Positions 44,946 to 54,524 of a DNA stretch of 64,000 nucleotides are shown here, piece by piece (position 1 is the first letter of the stretch; the number at the start of each line of letters is the position of its first letter). Origin of the DNA: Yersinia rochesterensis (GTDB lineage Bacteria > Pseudomonadota > Gammaproteobacteria > Enterobacterales > Enterobacteriaceae). The stretch is taken from the NCBI RefSeq assembly GCF_003600645.1, contig NZ_CP032482.1, forward strand, positions 1,674,001-1,738,000, given 5' to 3'. The position numbers were made by a program, and so were the translations under genes. The notes beneath the pieces were generated by a model that saw only the letters and a program-made list of their open reading frames with translations, made no database searches and was not told the DNA's origin.

Positions 44946-47900
44946 ATGAGTTCGCCAGAAGCGCTGTTAAAAAGTCTGTTAACCCGACTGTTAGGTGTGC
45001 CCTCAAAGCAGTTGCATGACGAAAGTGACTTAATCTGTCACGGCCTGGATTCGATGCGCACTATGCGTGCGGCCAGCGAACTGCGCCGCGCAGGTATATC
45101 CGTCAGGTTTACCGAGCTGATTGGAAAAAGAACGCTGGCGGAATGGATTGCCGTTGTGCGGGCGGCCAATAGCATTACCGAGCCTCCAGCCACGCACGTC
45201 AACGCGGGCGAAGCCCCTTTTGAACTGGCGGCGATGCAACATGCCTTCTGGATCGGTCGCCAGGAGCAACAGCAACTTGGCGGTGTCTGCGCCCATTTTT
45301 ATGCCGAGCTTGATGGGGCGGAGCTGGAACCTGAGCGTCTTAATCAGGCGTTTAAGCAGCTTATAGCCCGCCATCCGATGCTACGGATGCGTATCAATAG
45401 CGAAGGGTTACAGCACACCGTCGCGGTTTCAGATTGTCAGCTACAGGTGAATGACTTAACCGACCTCTGCGCGACGGAAGTGGCGCTACGGCTGGAAAAA
45501 TATCGTCGACGCTACACCCACCAGCGGCTGGATATCGAACAGGGCCAGACGATGATGCTGGCACTGACGCAACTGCCCGGACGGCGTAGCCGGCTGCATC
45601 TGGATCTCGATATGATCGCGGGTGACGCCGCCAGTCTGCGCATCCTGCTGCGCGAACTGGCCTCGCTCTATGCCCGGCCCGACGCATCCCTTCCTGAGCT
45701 AGATTTCAGCTACCAGAGCTATCTCCGGCAAAAGCGTGAAAACCAGCAGTCGCAGTGGCAGGAAGATCGCCGCTGGTGGCAGCAGCAATTAGCCGATTTA
45801 GCCGGTCCGCCGGCCTTACCGCTGCGCACCACCAGCGCTGTTCCCCGTACTGAACGCAAACACTTTTGTCTTAATGAAGCTCAAAGTCAGACGCTGTCGC
45901 AGCTGAGTCAACAGGCCGGGCTGACCGTTCCGGTCGTGTTGGCAACGTTGTTTTCTGAGGCAGTGGGTTTGTGGAGCGGAGCCGCTCCCTTCGTGCTTAA
46001 CCTACCTGTATTTTCCCGCCACTCCGACCATCCTCAGGTCGATCTGCTGGTCGGTGATTTCTCCAGCTCGGTGCTGGTGACGATTGAACCTGCCAGTCAG
46101 CCTGACTTTATTGCCCAGGCGCGAGGATTCCAGGGAAAGCTGCATCAGGCAATGGCGCATTCGACCTACGGCGGCGTGGAGGTGCTGCGCGATCTGGCCC
46201 GCCAGCAAAATGGCGAACAGGTACTGGCTCCGGTGGTTTTCACCAGCGCGCTGGCGCTGGGTGAATTGTATGAACCCCAGGTCAGGCAGACGCTGGGCGA
46301 CCCGGTTTGGTCAATCTCGCAGGGGCCGCAGGTGTGGCTGGATGCCCAGGCCACAGAGTATCAGGGAGGTATCCTGCTGAACTGGGATTTCCGCGCCGAT
46401 CTGTTCTTACCCCAGGCTATTGACGCGATGTTTGACTGGTTCCGTCAGTGTACGCTTGCGCTGCTGGACGATCCCGCCAGCTGGCGGAAACCGCTTGCCA
46501 CGCCGGTTCCGCTGGTCTCATTCCCTCAGCCCGAAGCGCCTGTCGCATCGGATATTCCGCTCCATCAGCGCTTTTTCGACCAGGCTCAACGGCGGCCCCA
46601 GGCGATTGCGCTGATGTGGGGGGACAAGCAGCAGCTGACCTATGGCGAGCTGGCGCATCAGGCGCTATGCGTTGCCGGATATCTGCAGCAGCAGGGCGTG
46701 AAGGCAGGCGACTACGTTGCCGTCAGCATGGGGAAGGGCATCGGCCAGGTTATCGCCGCGCTGGGTATTTTGGCCGCCGGCGCAGCCTATGTCCCCTGCG
46801 GGATAGATGTGCCGTTACAACGCCGCCGGCAGGTGTATCAGACGGCTGACGTGCAGTGGGTCCTGAGCGACGATCGGCCCGGTTGCCAGCCGTCATGGCC
46901 AGAAGGGGTCGCCGTGGTGCCGCTCAGCGCGGCGCTCGCCAGTCCGCCATTGCCATCGTGCCTGCCGGTTTCGCCTCAGCAGGCCATCTACGCGATCTTC
47001 ACATCCGGATCGACGGGGACGCCAAAAGGCGTGGCCGTTTCACATGGCGCGGTAGCCAATACCATTGATGCCGTCGACGGCCTGTTCCGGTTCACGTCGG
47101 CGGATCGCACCATCTCGCTTTCTGAGCTGGATTTTGACCTGTCGGCTTACGATATCTTCGCCAGCCTGAGCCGCGGGGCGGGCCTGGTGGTAGTCGATGA
47201 ATTCCAGCGCCGGGACGCCCACGCGTGGGTGGCGTTGTTACAGCGCTGGCAGGTCACGATCATCAGCTGCGTTCCGGCGCTATTGGATATGATCCTCACC
47301 GCCGCGGCCGACACCCCCCTGCCATCGCTGCGTCTGGTGATGATGGGGGGCGATCGCATTCCGGCGGAGATGGCCTCGCGCTGGTGGTCGCTGACCGGGC
47401 AGGCCGCATTTGTCGGGCTGGGCGGGATGACGGAAGCCGCTATCCACTCAACGGTGTTTGTCCTGCAACCGGATGATACGCGATGGTCAGCGGTGCCTTT
47501 CGGGCAGCCGCTGGCAAATATGCATTGCCGTATCGTCGATGACCGCGGTCGCGATTGCCCGGCCTGGGTCGGCGGCGAGCTGTGGGTTAGCGGACCCGGC
47601 CTGGCTCTGGGTTATCTGAAGGATCCCGTCCGTAGCGCGGAAAAGTTTGTTGAGGATGCTGGCCGCCGCTGGTATCGCAGCGGCGACCGAGTTCGCTACT
47701 GGCCTGAAGGCATCATTGAGTACATTGGGCGTACCGATCAGCAGATTAAAATACGCGGCCACCGTATTGAATTGGGTGAGATTGAAACCGCGTTACTCAG
47801 CCATCCCCAGGTGCTTCAGGCAAGCGTTGGCATCGTATCGCCGGCGGCCAGACAGCTGTGCGCCAGCCTGGTGACCTTGCAACCCCTGAGCCATGCCACG

Positions 47901-50900
47901 CTGCGCAGCTGGCTACAGGCGCAGCTGCCGGCCTATGCGGTGCCGGAACACTATCAGTTCCTCGCAGAAATGCCGCTGACGGCGAACGGTAAACTGGACC
48001 GTCGCGCGTTGCAGCAGCAGGCAGAGCGGCAGCTGGCGAGCGCTGAACGACAATTTCTGCCTCCCGAAGGGGAGATTGAGCAACGGGTCGCCGCCCTATG
48101 GCAGCAGTTGCTGCAGGTCGCGCAGGTGGGGCGCGAGGACAATTTCTTCGTGCTGGGTGGCGACAGTCTGATCGCCACGCGCTTAATCGCCAGAATGCAC
48201 GAGCAAAGCCTTACCGCCCCCCTGGCCGAACTCTTCGCCACGCCAACGCTGGCGGCATTTTGTGGCCATGTCCGACGCCAGCATCAGGTGCCTGACCAGC
48301 CGCTTAGCGCCGATGAAGCCAATCGTTATCAACCGTTCCCGCTCAGCGATATCCAGCGCGCCTTCTGGATCGGTCGCTCCGGGGAAATGACGCTGGGGGC
48401 GGTAGGGTCGCACTTCTACATTGAATTCGACGGCCAGGGCCTGGATGTCGTGCGGCTGGAACAGGCCTGGCGTCAGCTGATGCTGCGTCATGACATGTTG
48501 CGCGTTCGCGTAACGGAGGAGGGGCAGCAGCAGGTCGCGGAGCAGCTTCCGGCGTGGGAAATTGAGCAGCACTGGTTGAATGAAGATGCGCAGGCTGAAC
48601 TGGCAACCCTGCGCGAAACGCTGTCGCATCAGGTTTACGATCCCTGTCGGTGGCCGCTGTTCGCCATCCATGTCGCCCATTATGCGCAGCGCCAGCGTTT
48701 ATTCGTCAGCCTGGACAGTATGATGCTGGATGGCCGCAGCATCATGGTGCTGTTTACTGAATGGGATCGGCTGTATCGCGATCCCCGCTCCAGCCTGCCG
48801 GAACTGGCTATCCGCTACCGCGACTATGTCGTGCAAAATCAGCCCGCTGCGGAGCGCGAGCGGCAGGCACAGGCGTGGTGGCAGCAGCATCTCTCAACGT
48901 TACCGGAACGTCCCGCGCTGCCGCTGGCGATCGCGCCGGAAACCCTGCAACAGCCGCGTTTTCGCCGCTGGAGTCACGAGCTATCTCCCGACCGCTGGCA
49001 GCAGTTAAAGGCGGTGGCGAAAAGTTACGGCATTACGCCGAGCGTGGTGCTGGCCGCCGCCTATGGCGAAGTGCTGGCTCGCTGGAGCAACCAGTCCGCG
49101 CTGGCCATTAACCTGACGATGTTCGATCGTCAGCCGCGCCACCCGCAGATTAACCATGTGGTCGGTGATTTTGCCTCCATTCTGCTGCTGGGTTATCAAA
49201 GCAGCGCCGGAGGTGATTTCCTCGCCGCGGCCCGTCGCCTGCAGCAGCAGGAAGGGGCGGCTCTGGCGCAACGCGGCGTGTCCGGGATCTGGGTATTGCG
49301 CGAACTGGCCCGCCAGAAGGGTCAGACCATGGCCTCAATGCCGGTGGTGTTTACCAGCGTTATCGGGCTGGATAAAGACGCGTCTCTCGATCTTTCGGAT
49401 GCCTTCCCCCAACAAATCTATGCCATCACGCAAACGCCGCAGGTGTGGCTGGATGCAAAAATAAGCGAGTCGCGCGGGCGTCTGCTGCTGGAGTGGGATG
49501 CGCTGGAGGCGTTATTCCCGGCGGGCATGATCGAGGCGATGTTCAGCGGCTACTGCCAGCTGGTGGCGCAGTTAACCCAATCCGACTGGCGCCAGCCGGT
49601 GGCGCTCCCCTTACCGGAGAGCCAGCAGCAGGTGCGCCGGCTCATCAATCAGACCGCTTTCTCCTTCCCGGATTCGCGACCGCTGTACCTGCGCTTCTTT
49701 GCCGAGGCCCGTCAACGTCCGGACGCCGACGCGCTGCTCTGGGGCCAGGAAGGGCGGATGGATTACGGCACCCTGGCGCAGCAGGCGCTGGCGGTTGCGG
49801 GGTATCTGCAGCAACAGGGGGTGCAACCCGGCGACAGAGTCGCCATTACTCATGCCAAAGGCTCCCGGCAAATTGTCGCGGTGCTGGGCGTGCTTGCAGC
49901 GGGGGGCTGCTATGTTCCCTCCGGCATCGGTTTACCGCAAGCGCGCCGCGCGGTGGTCTATCGCGATGCCGGGGTAAAGCGGGTGCTGTGCGATGAAAAC
50001 AGCTTGCACCAGCTCAGCTGGCCGCAGGGCGTAGCGGTAACCAGCCTGAGTGAGGCATTGCGGGCGCCCCCCCTGGACGCGCCCCTTGTGCAGCCCGCGG
50101 AGGCCGCGAAGTACATTATCTTTACCTCCGGTTCAACCGGTACCCCCAAAGGGGTGGTGGTGAGTCATGGCGCGGTGGCGAACACCGTTGATGCCGTCGC
50201 GGCGCGGTTTGGCATCAGCGACAGCGATCGCTCCATCACCCTGTCGGCCCTCGATTTCGATCTCTCAGCCTACGACATTTTCACCTTCCTCGGGCGCGGC
50301 GCCTCGCTGGTGGTGGTGGACGAGGCGGAGCGCCGTGATGCCGCCGCCTGGGTAGAGTTAATTAACCGCTGGCAGGTCAGCGTCATCAGCGCCGTACCCG
50401 CATTGATCGAGATGATTACCGTTGCGGCTCAGGCGCATGGACTCACTCAGGCGCTGCGTCTGGTGATGGTCGGGGGCGATCGCGTGGTGCGCCAGCTGCC
50501 GCAGGATTTATGGCAGCTGTCGCCGCAGGCGCGTTTTGTCTCCCTCGGCGGGATGACCGAGGCGGCGATTCACTCGACGTATTATGAGATCCAGTCTGAC
50601 GATCCCTGGTGGGCATCGGCGCCGTACGGCGTCCCGCTGGCGAATATGCAGTGCCGGGTGGTGGACCAGCAGGGAGGTGACTGCCCGGACTGGGTCAAAG
50701 GCGAGCTGTGGGTCAGCGGGGCCGGCGTGGCGACGGGCTACCACGGTGATGAACAGCGCAGCGCAGAGAAGTTTGTCGCGTGGCAGCAACGCCGCTGGTA
50801 TCGCACCGGCGACGTCGCCAGCTATCGTCCCAACGGCGTGCTGGAGTTCTTTGGCCGGGCCGATAATCAGGTCAAGATCCGCGGCCACCGCATTGAATTG

Positions 50901-53900
50901 GGCGAGGTGGAAGGCGCGCTCAGTCGTCTGCCGCAGGTGGAGAGCGCCGTGGCGGTGGTGTTAACCGGCACAACGCGGCAGCTCGCGGCGGCGCTGGTCG
51001 CCTCCAGGCCGATCGACCTCGCAGCGGTCAAACACGCCGCGCGGGCCAGCCTGCCGGATTATGAGGTGCCTGAGCACCTGATTCAAATCAGCCAGATTCC
51101 GCTTACCGCCAATGGCAAAGTCGATCGTGAAGCTATCAGCCGACAGATTGCCGAGCGGCTGGAGCAGGCAGCACATGCCGGTGAGCCACTGCCCATCAGC
51201 GGCGAGGCGGAGATCCTGCTGGCGCAGCTGTGGCGTGAGCTGCTGGCGGTGCCGCAGGTTGCCGTGAGCGATAACTTCTTCAGCCTTGGCGGCGATAGTC
51301 TGGTGGCAACCCGCCTGATGAGCCGACTACAGCAGGCTGGTTTCCGTGGGGCGCTCTCGTCCCTGTTTAGCACCCCTGAGCTACGCCCGTTTGCTGCCAG
51401 CCTGAAACGTGAAGCAACGGCGCAGCAGCCGGTGCTAACGCATGATGCAACCTGCCGCTACCAGCCCTTCCCACTGACTGATGTGCAGCAGGCGTACTGG
51501 CTGGGCCGCCAGGAGGCGTTCACGCTCGGTGATATCGCGGCGCAGTGCTACAACGAATATGAACTGCCGGGTATGGACCTCGCGCGCATGGAGCAGGCAT
51601 GGCATCAGCTGGTGCTGCGTCATGACATGCTGCGTTGTCGCATCACCGCAGACGGCCAGCAGCAGATTATGCAGGAGGTCCCTTTCTACCACTTCCGCCA
51701 GCATCATCCGGGCGCCGCTTCTTTGGATGAACTGCGTCAACAGATGGCGCGACAGAAACTTGCCCCCGACAGCGGGCGTCTCTACGACGTCCAGGTCATC
51801 CATTACGGCGATCGCCAGCTGCGGCTGGCCGTGCTGCTCGACAACCTGATTGTCGATGGTCTCAGCATGCTGACGCTGTTCACCGAATTGTTCCATTACT
51901 ACCAGCACCCTGAGCAGCCTTTGCCGCCGCTCGGCGTAGGGTTCCGCGATTACCAGTGCCTGCGCCAGCAGCAGGGGACCGCCGCGGAATCCCGGCAATA
52001 CTGGCAGCAGCGGCTGGCTTCGTTGCCTGCCGCGCCGGCATTACCGACGCAGGTTGAACCGGAGACGCTGGCTCAGCCTCTATTCCATCGCCTGCAGGCC
52101 AGGCTGGCAACGCCGCAGTGGCAAAAGATCCTGCAGCGGGCGCGCCAGGCGCAAATCACCCCCTCGGTGCTGCTGTTGACCTGCTTCTCCGAGGTGTTGA
52201 GCCGCTGGAGCGGGCAGCGCTCGTTGGTGGTTAATATGACGCTGTTTGACCGCAAGCCGCTCCATCCTGATATCAACCGGGTTATCGGCGACTTTACCTC
52301 GCTGATACTGGCGGAGTACCACGCCCGGGCGGATGAGAGCTGGCTCAGTCATGCCCAGCGGATGCAGGCGCAAATCTGGCGCGATTTGGATCATCAGGAG
52401 GTCTCCGCTGTCAGCGTGATGCGGCAGCTGGCGCAGCATCATGGCGGGGAAACGCGCGCGGTTCCGGTGGTGTTCACCAGTATGCTCGGCGTGGCCGATG
52501 CGCTGGCGAAAGCCGCGCCCTGGCCCGATTTTACGCTGTCTCAGACGCCGCAGGTGTGGCTGGATCATCAGGTGATTGACCTCGAAGACGGCCTGCTGCT
52601 GAGCTGGGATTATCTGGAGGACCTGTTCCCGCCGCAGATGGTGGAGCAGATGTTTGCCAGCTATTGTGCGGCCCTGCAGCGGCTGGCCGACGACGACTGG
52701 CAGCTGCCGCCGCCGCGCCAGCTGCCGCTCGCTCAGCGGAGCGTTCGCCAGCGGATCAATGCCACCGACGCACCGCAGCAGGGCCCGGTACTGCTGCATC
52801 AGGGCTTCTTTGAGCAGGCGCGTCGTCACCCGCAGCGGATAGCGCTGTGGGACGGGCAGAGCGGCGCCATCAGCTACGGCGAGCTGCGGGAAAGCGCGCT
52901 TGCGGTGGCGGCGGGTCTTCAGCTGCAGGGGGTTAACGAAGGCGACTGCGTGGCGATAGGTCTGCCGCGCGGCGTCGGACAGATAGCGGCGGTGCTGGGC
53001 GTGCTGGCGGCGGGCGCCGCCTATCTGCCCGTCAATGGCAAACATCCGCCCGCCAGGCAGGCACTGCTATGCCGTAAAGCGCAGGCGAAGCGGGCGATTG
53101 GCTGCGTGGACGGCTCCATATCTCTTCCCCTGCAACAGCTACTCAACTGCGCGCCGCTGCCTGAACCGGTGCTGCCTGATGCGGCCAGCCTGGCCTACAT
53201 CATCTTTACCTCCGGATCGACCGGTGAACCCAAAGGCGTGGAAGTGGAACACCGCAGCGCCAGTAACACCGTTGACGACATTTGCCAGCGCTACGCCATC
53301 TGCAGCCAGGATGTGTTTTTGGGGGTGGCCGCGCTCGATTTTGACCTGTCGGTTTTCGATATCTTCGGCGCCTTGAGCCAGGGCGCGCAGCTGGTGCTCA
53401 GCGCGGAAGAGGAGCATCGTGATGCCGAGGGGTGGCTGGCGCTAATGCAGCAGCAGCGGGTCAGCGTCTGGAACAGCGTCCCCACGCTGATGGAGATGAC
53501 GCTCGAAATCGCGCAGCTGCGCGGGGCTGAACTACCGGACCTGCGTCTGGCATTGCTGTCAGGCGATTGGGTTAGTCCGGACATTGCCGCCAGGCTGGAA
53601 CCTATCGCGCCGCAGTGCCGGACCATTGCGCTGGGCGGTGCGACGGAAGCCGCAATCTGGTCCAACGCCTGGGCGGTTCCGGCCCGGCCGCCGCGCGACT
53701 GGACATCGGTCCCTTACGGTTTACCGCTGCGCAATCAACGCTTCAGGGTGGTGGATGAACTGGGCTGCGATCTGCCGGATTGGGTGGCCGGGGAGCTGTG
53801 GATTGGCGGGATGGGGGTGGCGCGCGGGTACTGTGGCGATCGGCATCTGACCCAGGCCAGTTTTAGCGGCGACTACCCGCAGCGCTGGTACCGCACGGGC

Positions 53901-54524
53901 GATATAGGACGTTACCGCCCCGACGGCGTCCTCGAATTCCTCGGGCGACGCGATGGTCAGGTGAAGTTACGTGGCCACCGCATTGAGCTGGGTGAAATTG
54001 AGCAGCAGCTGCAGCGTTGTCCGGGGGTACGCCGCGCTGTGGTGTTACTCAAGGGGAGCGGCGTCAGCGCCAGCCTGTACGCCTTCTATGAGGGCGAGGC
54101 AGCAATCGACGCGGTGCAGCGCGGGCTGCGTAGCCTGTTGCCTGGCTGGGCGATCCCTGCGGCCATCGCTTCTCTCAGCCACTGGCCGCTCACCGCTAAC
54201 GGCAAAATCGATCGCAAGGCGCTGGCACAGCTCAGCGCGCAGACCGCGGAAACCGCGTTGTCGCTGGACGACCCTCACCAGCAGGCGCTTGCGGACATCT
54301 GGCAGCAGGTGCTGGGCGCGCACCCGGGCCATGCCGGCGAAAGCTTCTTCAGCGCTGGCGGTAATTCGCTACTGGGCACCCGCCTGGTGGCGCAAATCTG
54401 CAAACACTTCGGTATCCGTCTGACACTACGAGATTTTTTTGCTGACGCTACCCTCTCGGGCCTTTGCGCATCCGTCGAAAGGCATTTGGCTGACAAAAAC
54501 AGTATGGAAGAAGGTTTATTGTGA
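44946..54524 (+). CDS. NRPS 1: ArCP-(Cy-A-PCP)x3, aryl-capped heterocyclizing synthetase
   Basis: 3192 aa. An N-terminal aryl carrier domain (Ser36 in HGLDSM) is followed by three modules. Cy motifs DxxxxDxxS start at residues 222, 1257 and 2299. A-domain core FDLS aspartates are at 731, 1772 and 2800. PCP serines are at 1074 and 2118 (GGDSL) and 3141 (GGNSL). Each Cy also has PVVFTS and PQVWLD. By manual alignment A3 has the cysteine pocket (DLFNLSLIW); A1 and A2 share DLYSMGLIH, not the Cys code. There is no epimerase or MT insert. It resembles HMWP2/PchE in design but has three complete modules. GTGA overlap with the next gene. Confidence 0.93.
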   Translation: MSSPEALLKSLLTRLLGVPSKQLHDESDLICHGLDSMRTMRAASELRRAGISVRFTELIGKRTLAEWIAVVRAANSITEPPATHVNAGEAPFELAAMQHAFWIGRQEQQQLGGVCAHFYAELDGAELEPERLNQAFKQLIARHPMLRMRINSEGLQHTVAVSDCQLQVNDLTDLCATEVALRLEKYRRRYTHQRLDIEQGQTMMLALTQLPGRRSRLHLDLDMIAGDAASLRILLRELASLYARPDASLPELDFSYQSYLRQKRENQQSQWQEDRRWWQQQLADLAGPPALPLRTTSAVPRTERKHFCLNEAQSQTLSQLSQQAGLTVPVVLATLFSEAVGLWSGAAPFVLNLPVFSRHSDHPQVDLLVGDFSSSVLVTIEPASQPDFIAQARGFQGKLHQAMAHSTYGGVEVLRDLARQQNGEQVLAPVVFTSALALGELYEPQVRQTLGDPVWSISQGPQVWLDAQATEYQGGILLNWDFRADLFLPQAIDAMFDWFRQCTLALLDDPASWRKPLATPVPLVSFPQPEAPVASDIPLHQRFFDQAQRRPQAIALMWGDKQQLTYGELAHQALCVAGYLQQQGVKAGDYVAVSMGKGIGQVIAALGILAAGAAYVPCGIDVPLQRRRQVYQTADVQWVLSDDRPGCQPSWPEGVAVVPLSAALASPPLPSCLPVSPQQAIYAIFTSGSTGTPKGVAVSHGAVANTIDAVDGLFRFTSADRTISLSELDFDLSAYDIFASLSRGAGLVVVDEFQRRDAHAWVALLQRWQVTIISCVPALLDMILTAAADTPLPSLRLVMMGGDRIPAEMASRWWSLTGQAAFVGLGGMTEAAIHSTVFVLQPDDTRWSAVPFGQPLANMHCRIVDDRGRDCPAWVGGELWVSGPGLALGYLKDPVRSAEKFVEDAGRRWYRSGDRVRYWPEGIIEYIGRTDQQIKIRGHRIELGEIETALLSHPQVLQASVGIVSPAARQLCASLVTLQPLSHATLRSWLQAQLPAYAVPEHYQFLAEMPLTANGKLDRRALQQQAERQLASAERQFLPPEGEIEQRVAALWQQLLQVAQVGREDNFFVLGGDSLIATRLIARMHEQSLTAPLAELFATPTLAAFCGHVRRQHQVPDQPLSADEANRYQPFPLSDIQRAFWIGRSGEMTLGAVGSHFYIEFDGQGLDVVRLEQAWRQLMLRHDMLRVRVTEEGQQQVAEQLPAWEIEQHWLNEDAQAELATLRETLSHQVYDPCRWPLFAIHVAHYAQRQRLFVSLDSMMLDGRSIMVLFTEWDRLYRDPRSSLPELAIRYRDYVVQNQPAAERERQAQAWWQQHLSTLPERPALPLAIAPETLQQPRFRRWSHELSPDRWQQLKAVAKSYGITPSVVLAAAYGEVLARWSNQSALAINLTMFDRQPRHPQINHVVGDFASILLLGYQSSAGGDFLAAARRLQQQEGAALAQRGVSGIWVLRELARQKGQTMASMPVVFTSVIGLDKDASLDLSDAFPQQIYAITQTPQVWLDAKISESRGRLLLEWDALEALFPAGMIEAMFSGYCQLVAQLTQSDWRQPVALPLPESQQQVRRLINQTAFSFPDSRPLYLRFFAEARQRPDADALLWGQEGRMDYGTLAQQALAVAGYLQQQGVQPGDRVAITHAKGSRQIVAVLGVLAAGGCYVPSGIGLPQARRAVVYRDAGVKRVLCDENSLHQLSWPQGVAVTSLSEALRAPPLDAPLVQPAEAAKYIIFTSGSTGTPKGVVVSHGAVANTVDAVAARFGISDSDRSITLSALDFDLSAYDIFTFLGRGASLVVVDEAERRDAAAWVELINRWQVSVISAVPALIEMITVAAQAHGLTQALRLVMVGGDRVVRQLPQDLWQLSPQARFVSLGGMTEAAIHSTYYEIQSDDPWWASAPYGVPLANMQCRVVDQQGGDCPDWVKGELWVSGAGVATGYHGDEQRSAEKFVAWQQRRWYRTGDVASYRPNGVLEFFGRADNQVKIRGHRIELGEVEGALSRLPQVESAVAVVLTGTTRQLAAALVASRPIDLAAVKHAARASLPDYEVPEHLIQISQIPLTANGKVDREAISRQIAERLEQAAHAGEPLPISGEAEILLAQLWRELLAVPQVAVSDNFFSLGGDSLVATRLMSRLQQAGFRGALSSLFSTPELRPFAASLKREATAQQPVLTHDATCRYQPFPLTDVQQAYWLGRQEAFTLGDIAAQCYNEYELPGMDLARMEQAWHQLVLRHDMLRCRITADGQQQIMQEVPFYHFRQHHPGAASLDELRQQMARQKLAPDSGRLYDVQVIHYGDRQLRLAVLLDNLIVDGLSMLTLFTELFHYYQHPEQPLPPLGVGFRDYQCLRQQQGTAAESRQYWQQRLASLPAAPALPTQVEPETLAQPLFHRLQARLATPQWQKILQRARQAQITPSVLLLTCFSEVLSRWSGQRSLVVNMTLFDRKPLHPDINRVIGDFTSLILAEYHARADESWLSHAQRMQAQIWRDLDHQEVSAVSVMRQLAQHHGGETRAVPVVFTSMLGVADALAKAAPWPDFTLSQTPQVWLDHQVIDLEDGLLLSWDYLEDLFPPQMVEQMFASYCAALQRLADDDWQLPPPRQLPLAQRSVRQRINATDAPQQGPVLLHQGFFEQARRHPQRIALWDGQSGAISYGELRESALAVAAGLQLQGVNEGDCVAIGLPRGVGQIAAVLGVLAAGAAYLPVNGKHPPARQALLCRKAQAKRAIGCVDGSISLPLQQLLNCAPLPEPVLPDAASLAYIIFTSGSTGEPKGVEVEHRSASNTVDDICQRYAICSQDVFLGVAALDFDLSVFDIFGALSQGAQLVLSAEEEHRDAEGWLALMQQQRVSVWNSVPTLMEMTLEIAQLRGAELPDLRLALLSGDWVSPDIAARLEPIAPQCRTIALGGATEAAIWSNAWAVPARPPRDWTSVPYGLPLRNQRFRVVDELGCDLPDWVAGELWIGGMGVARGYCGDRHLTQASFSGDYPQRWYRTGDIGRYRPDGVLEFLGRRDGQVKLRGHRIELGEIEQQLQRCPGVRRAVVLLKGSGVSASLYAFYEGEAAIDAVQRGLRSLLPGWAIPAAIASLSHWPLTANGKIDRKALAQLSAQTAETALSLDDPHQQALADIWQQVLGAHPGHAGESFFSAGGNSLLGTRLVAQICKHFGIRLTLRDFFADATLSGLCASVERHLADKNSMEEGLL

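Noticed and set aside
54045..54332. Numerous long minus-strand frames inside the NRPS and reductase genes
   Set aside because: They arise from the high GC third-position bias of the real genes, and their translations are Arg/Pro/Ala-rich without motifs.
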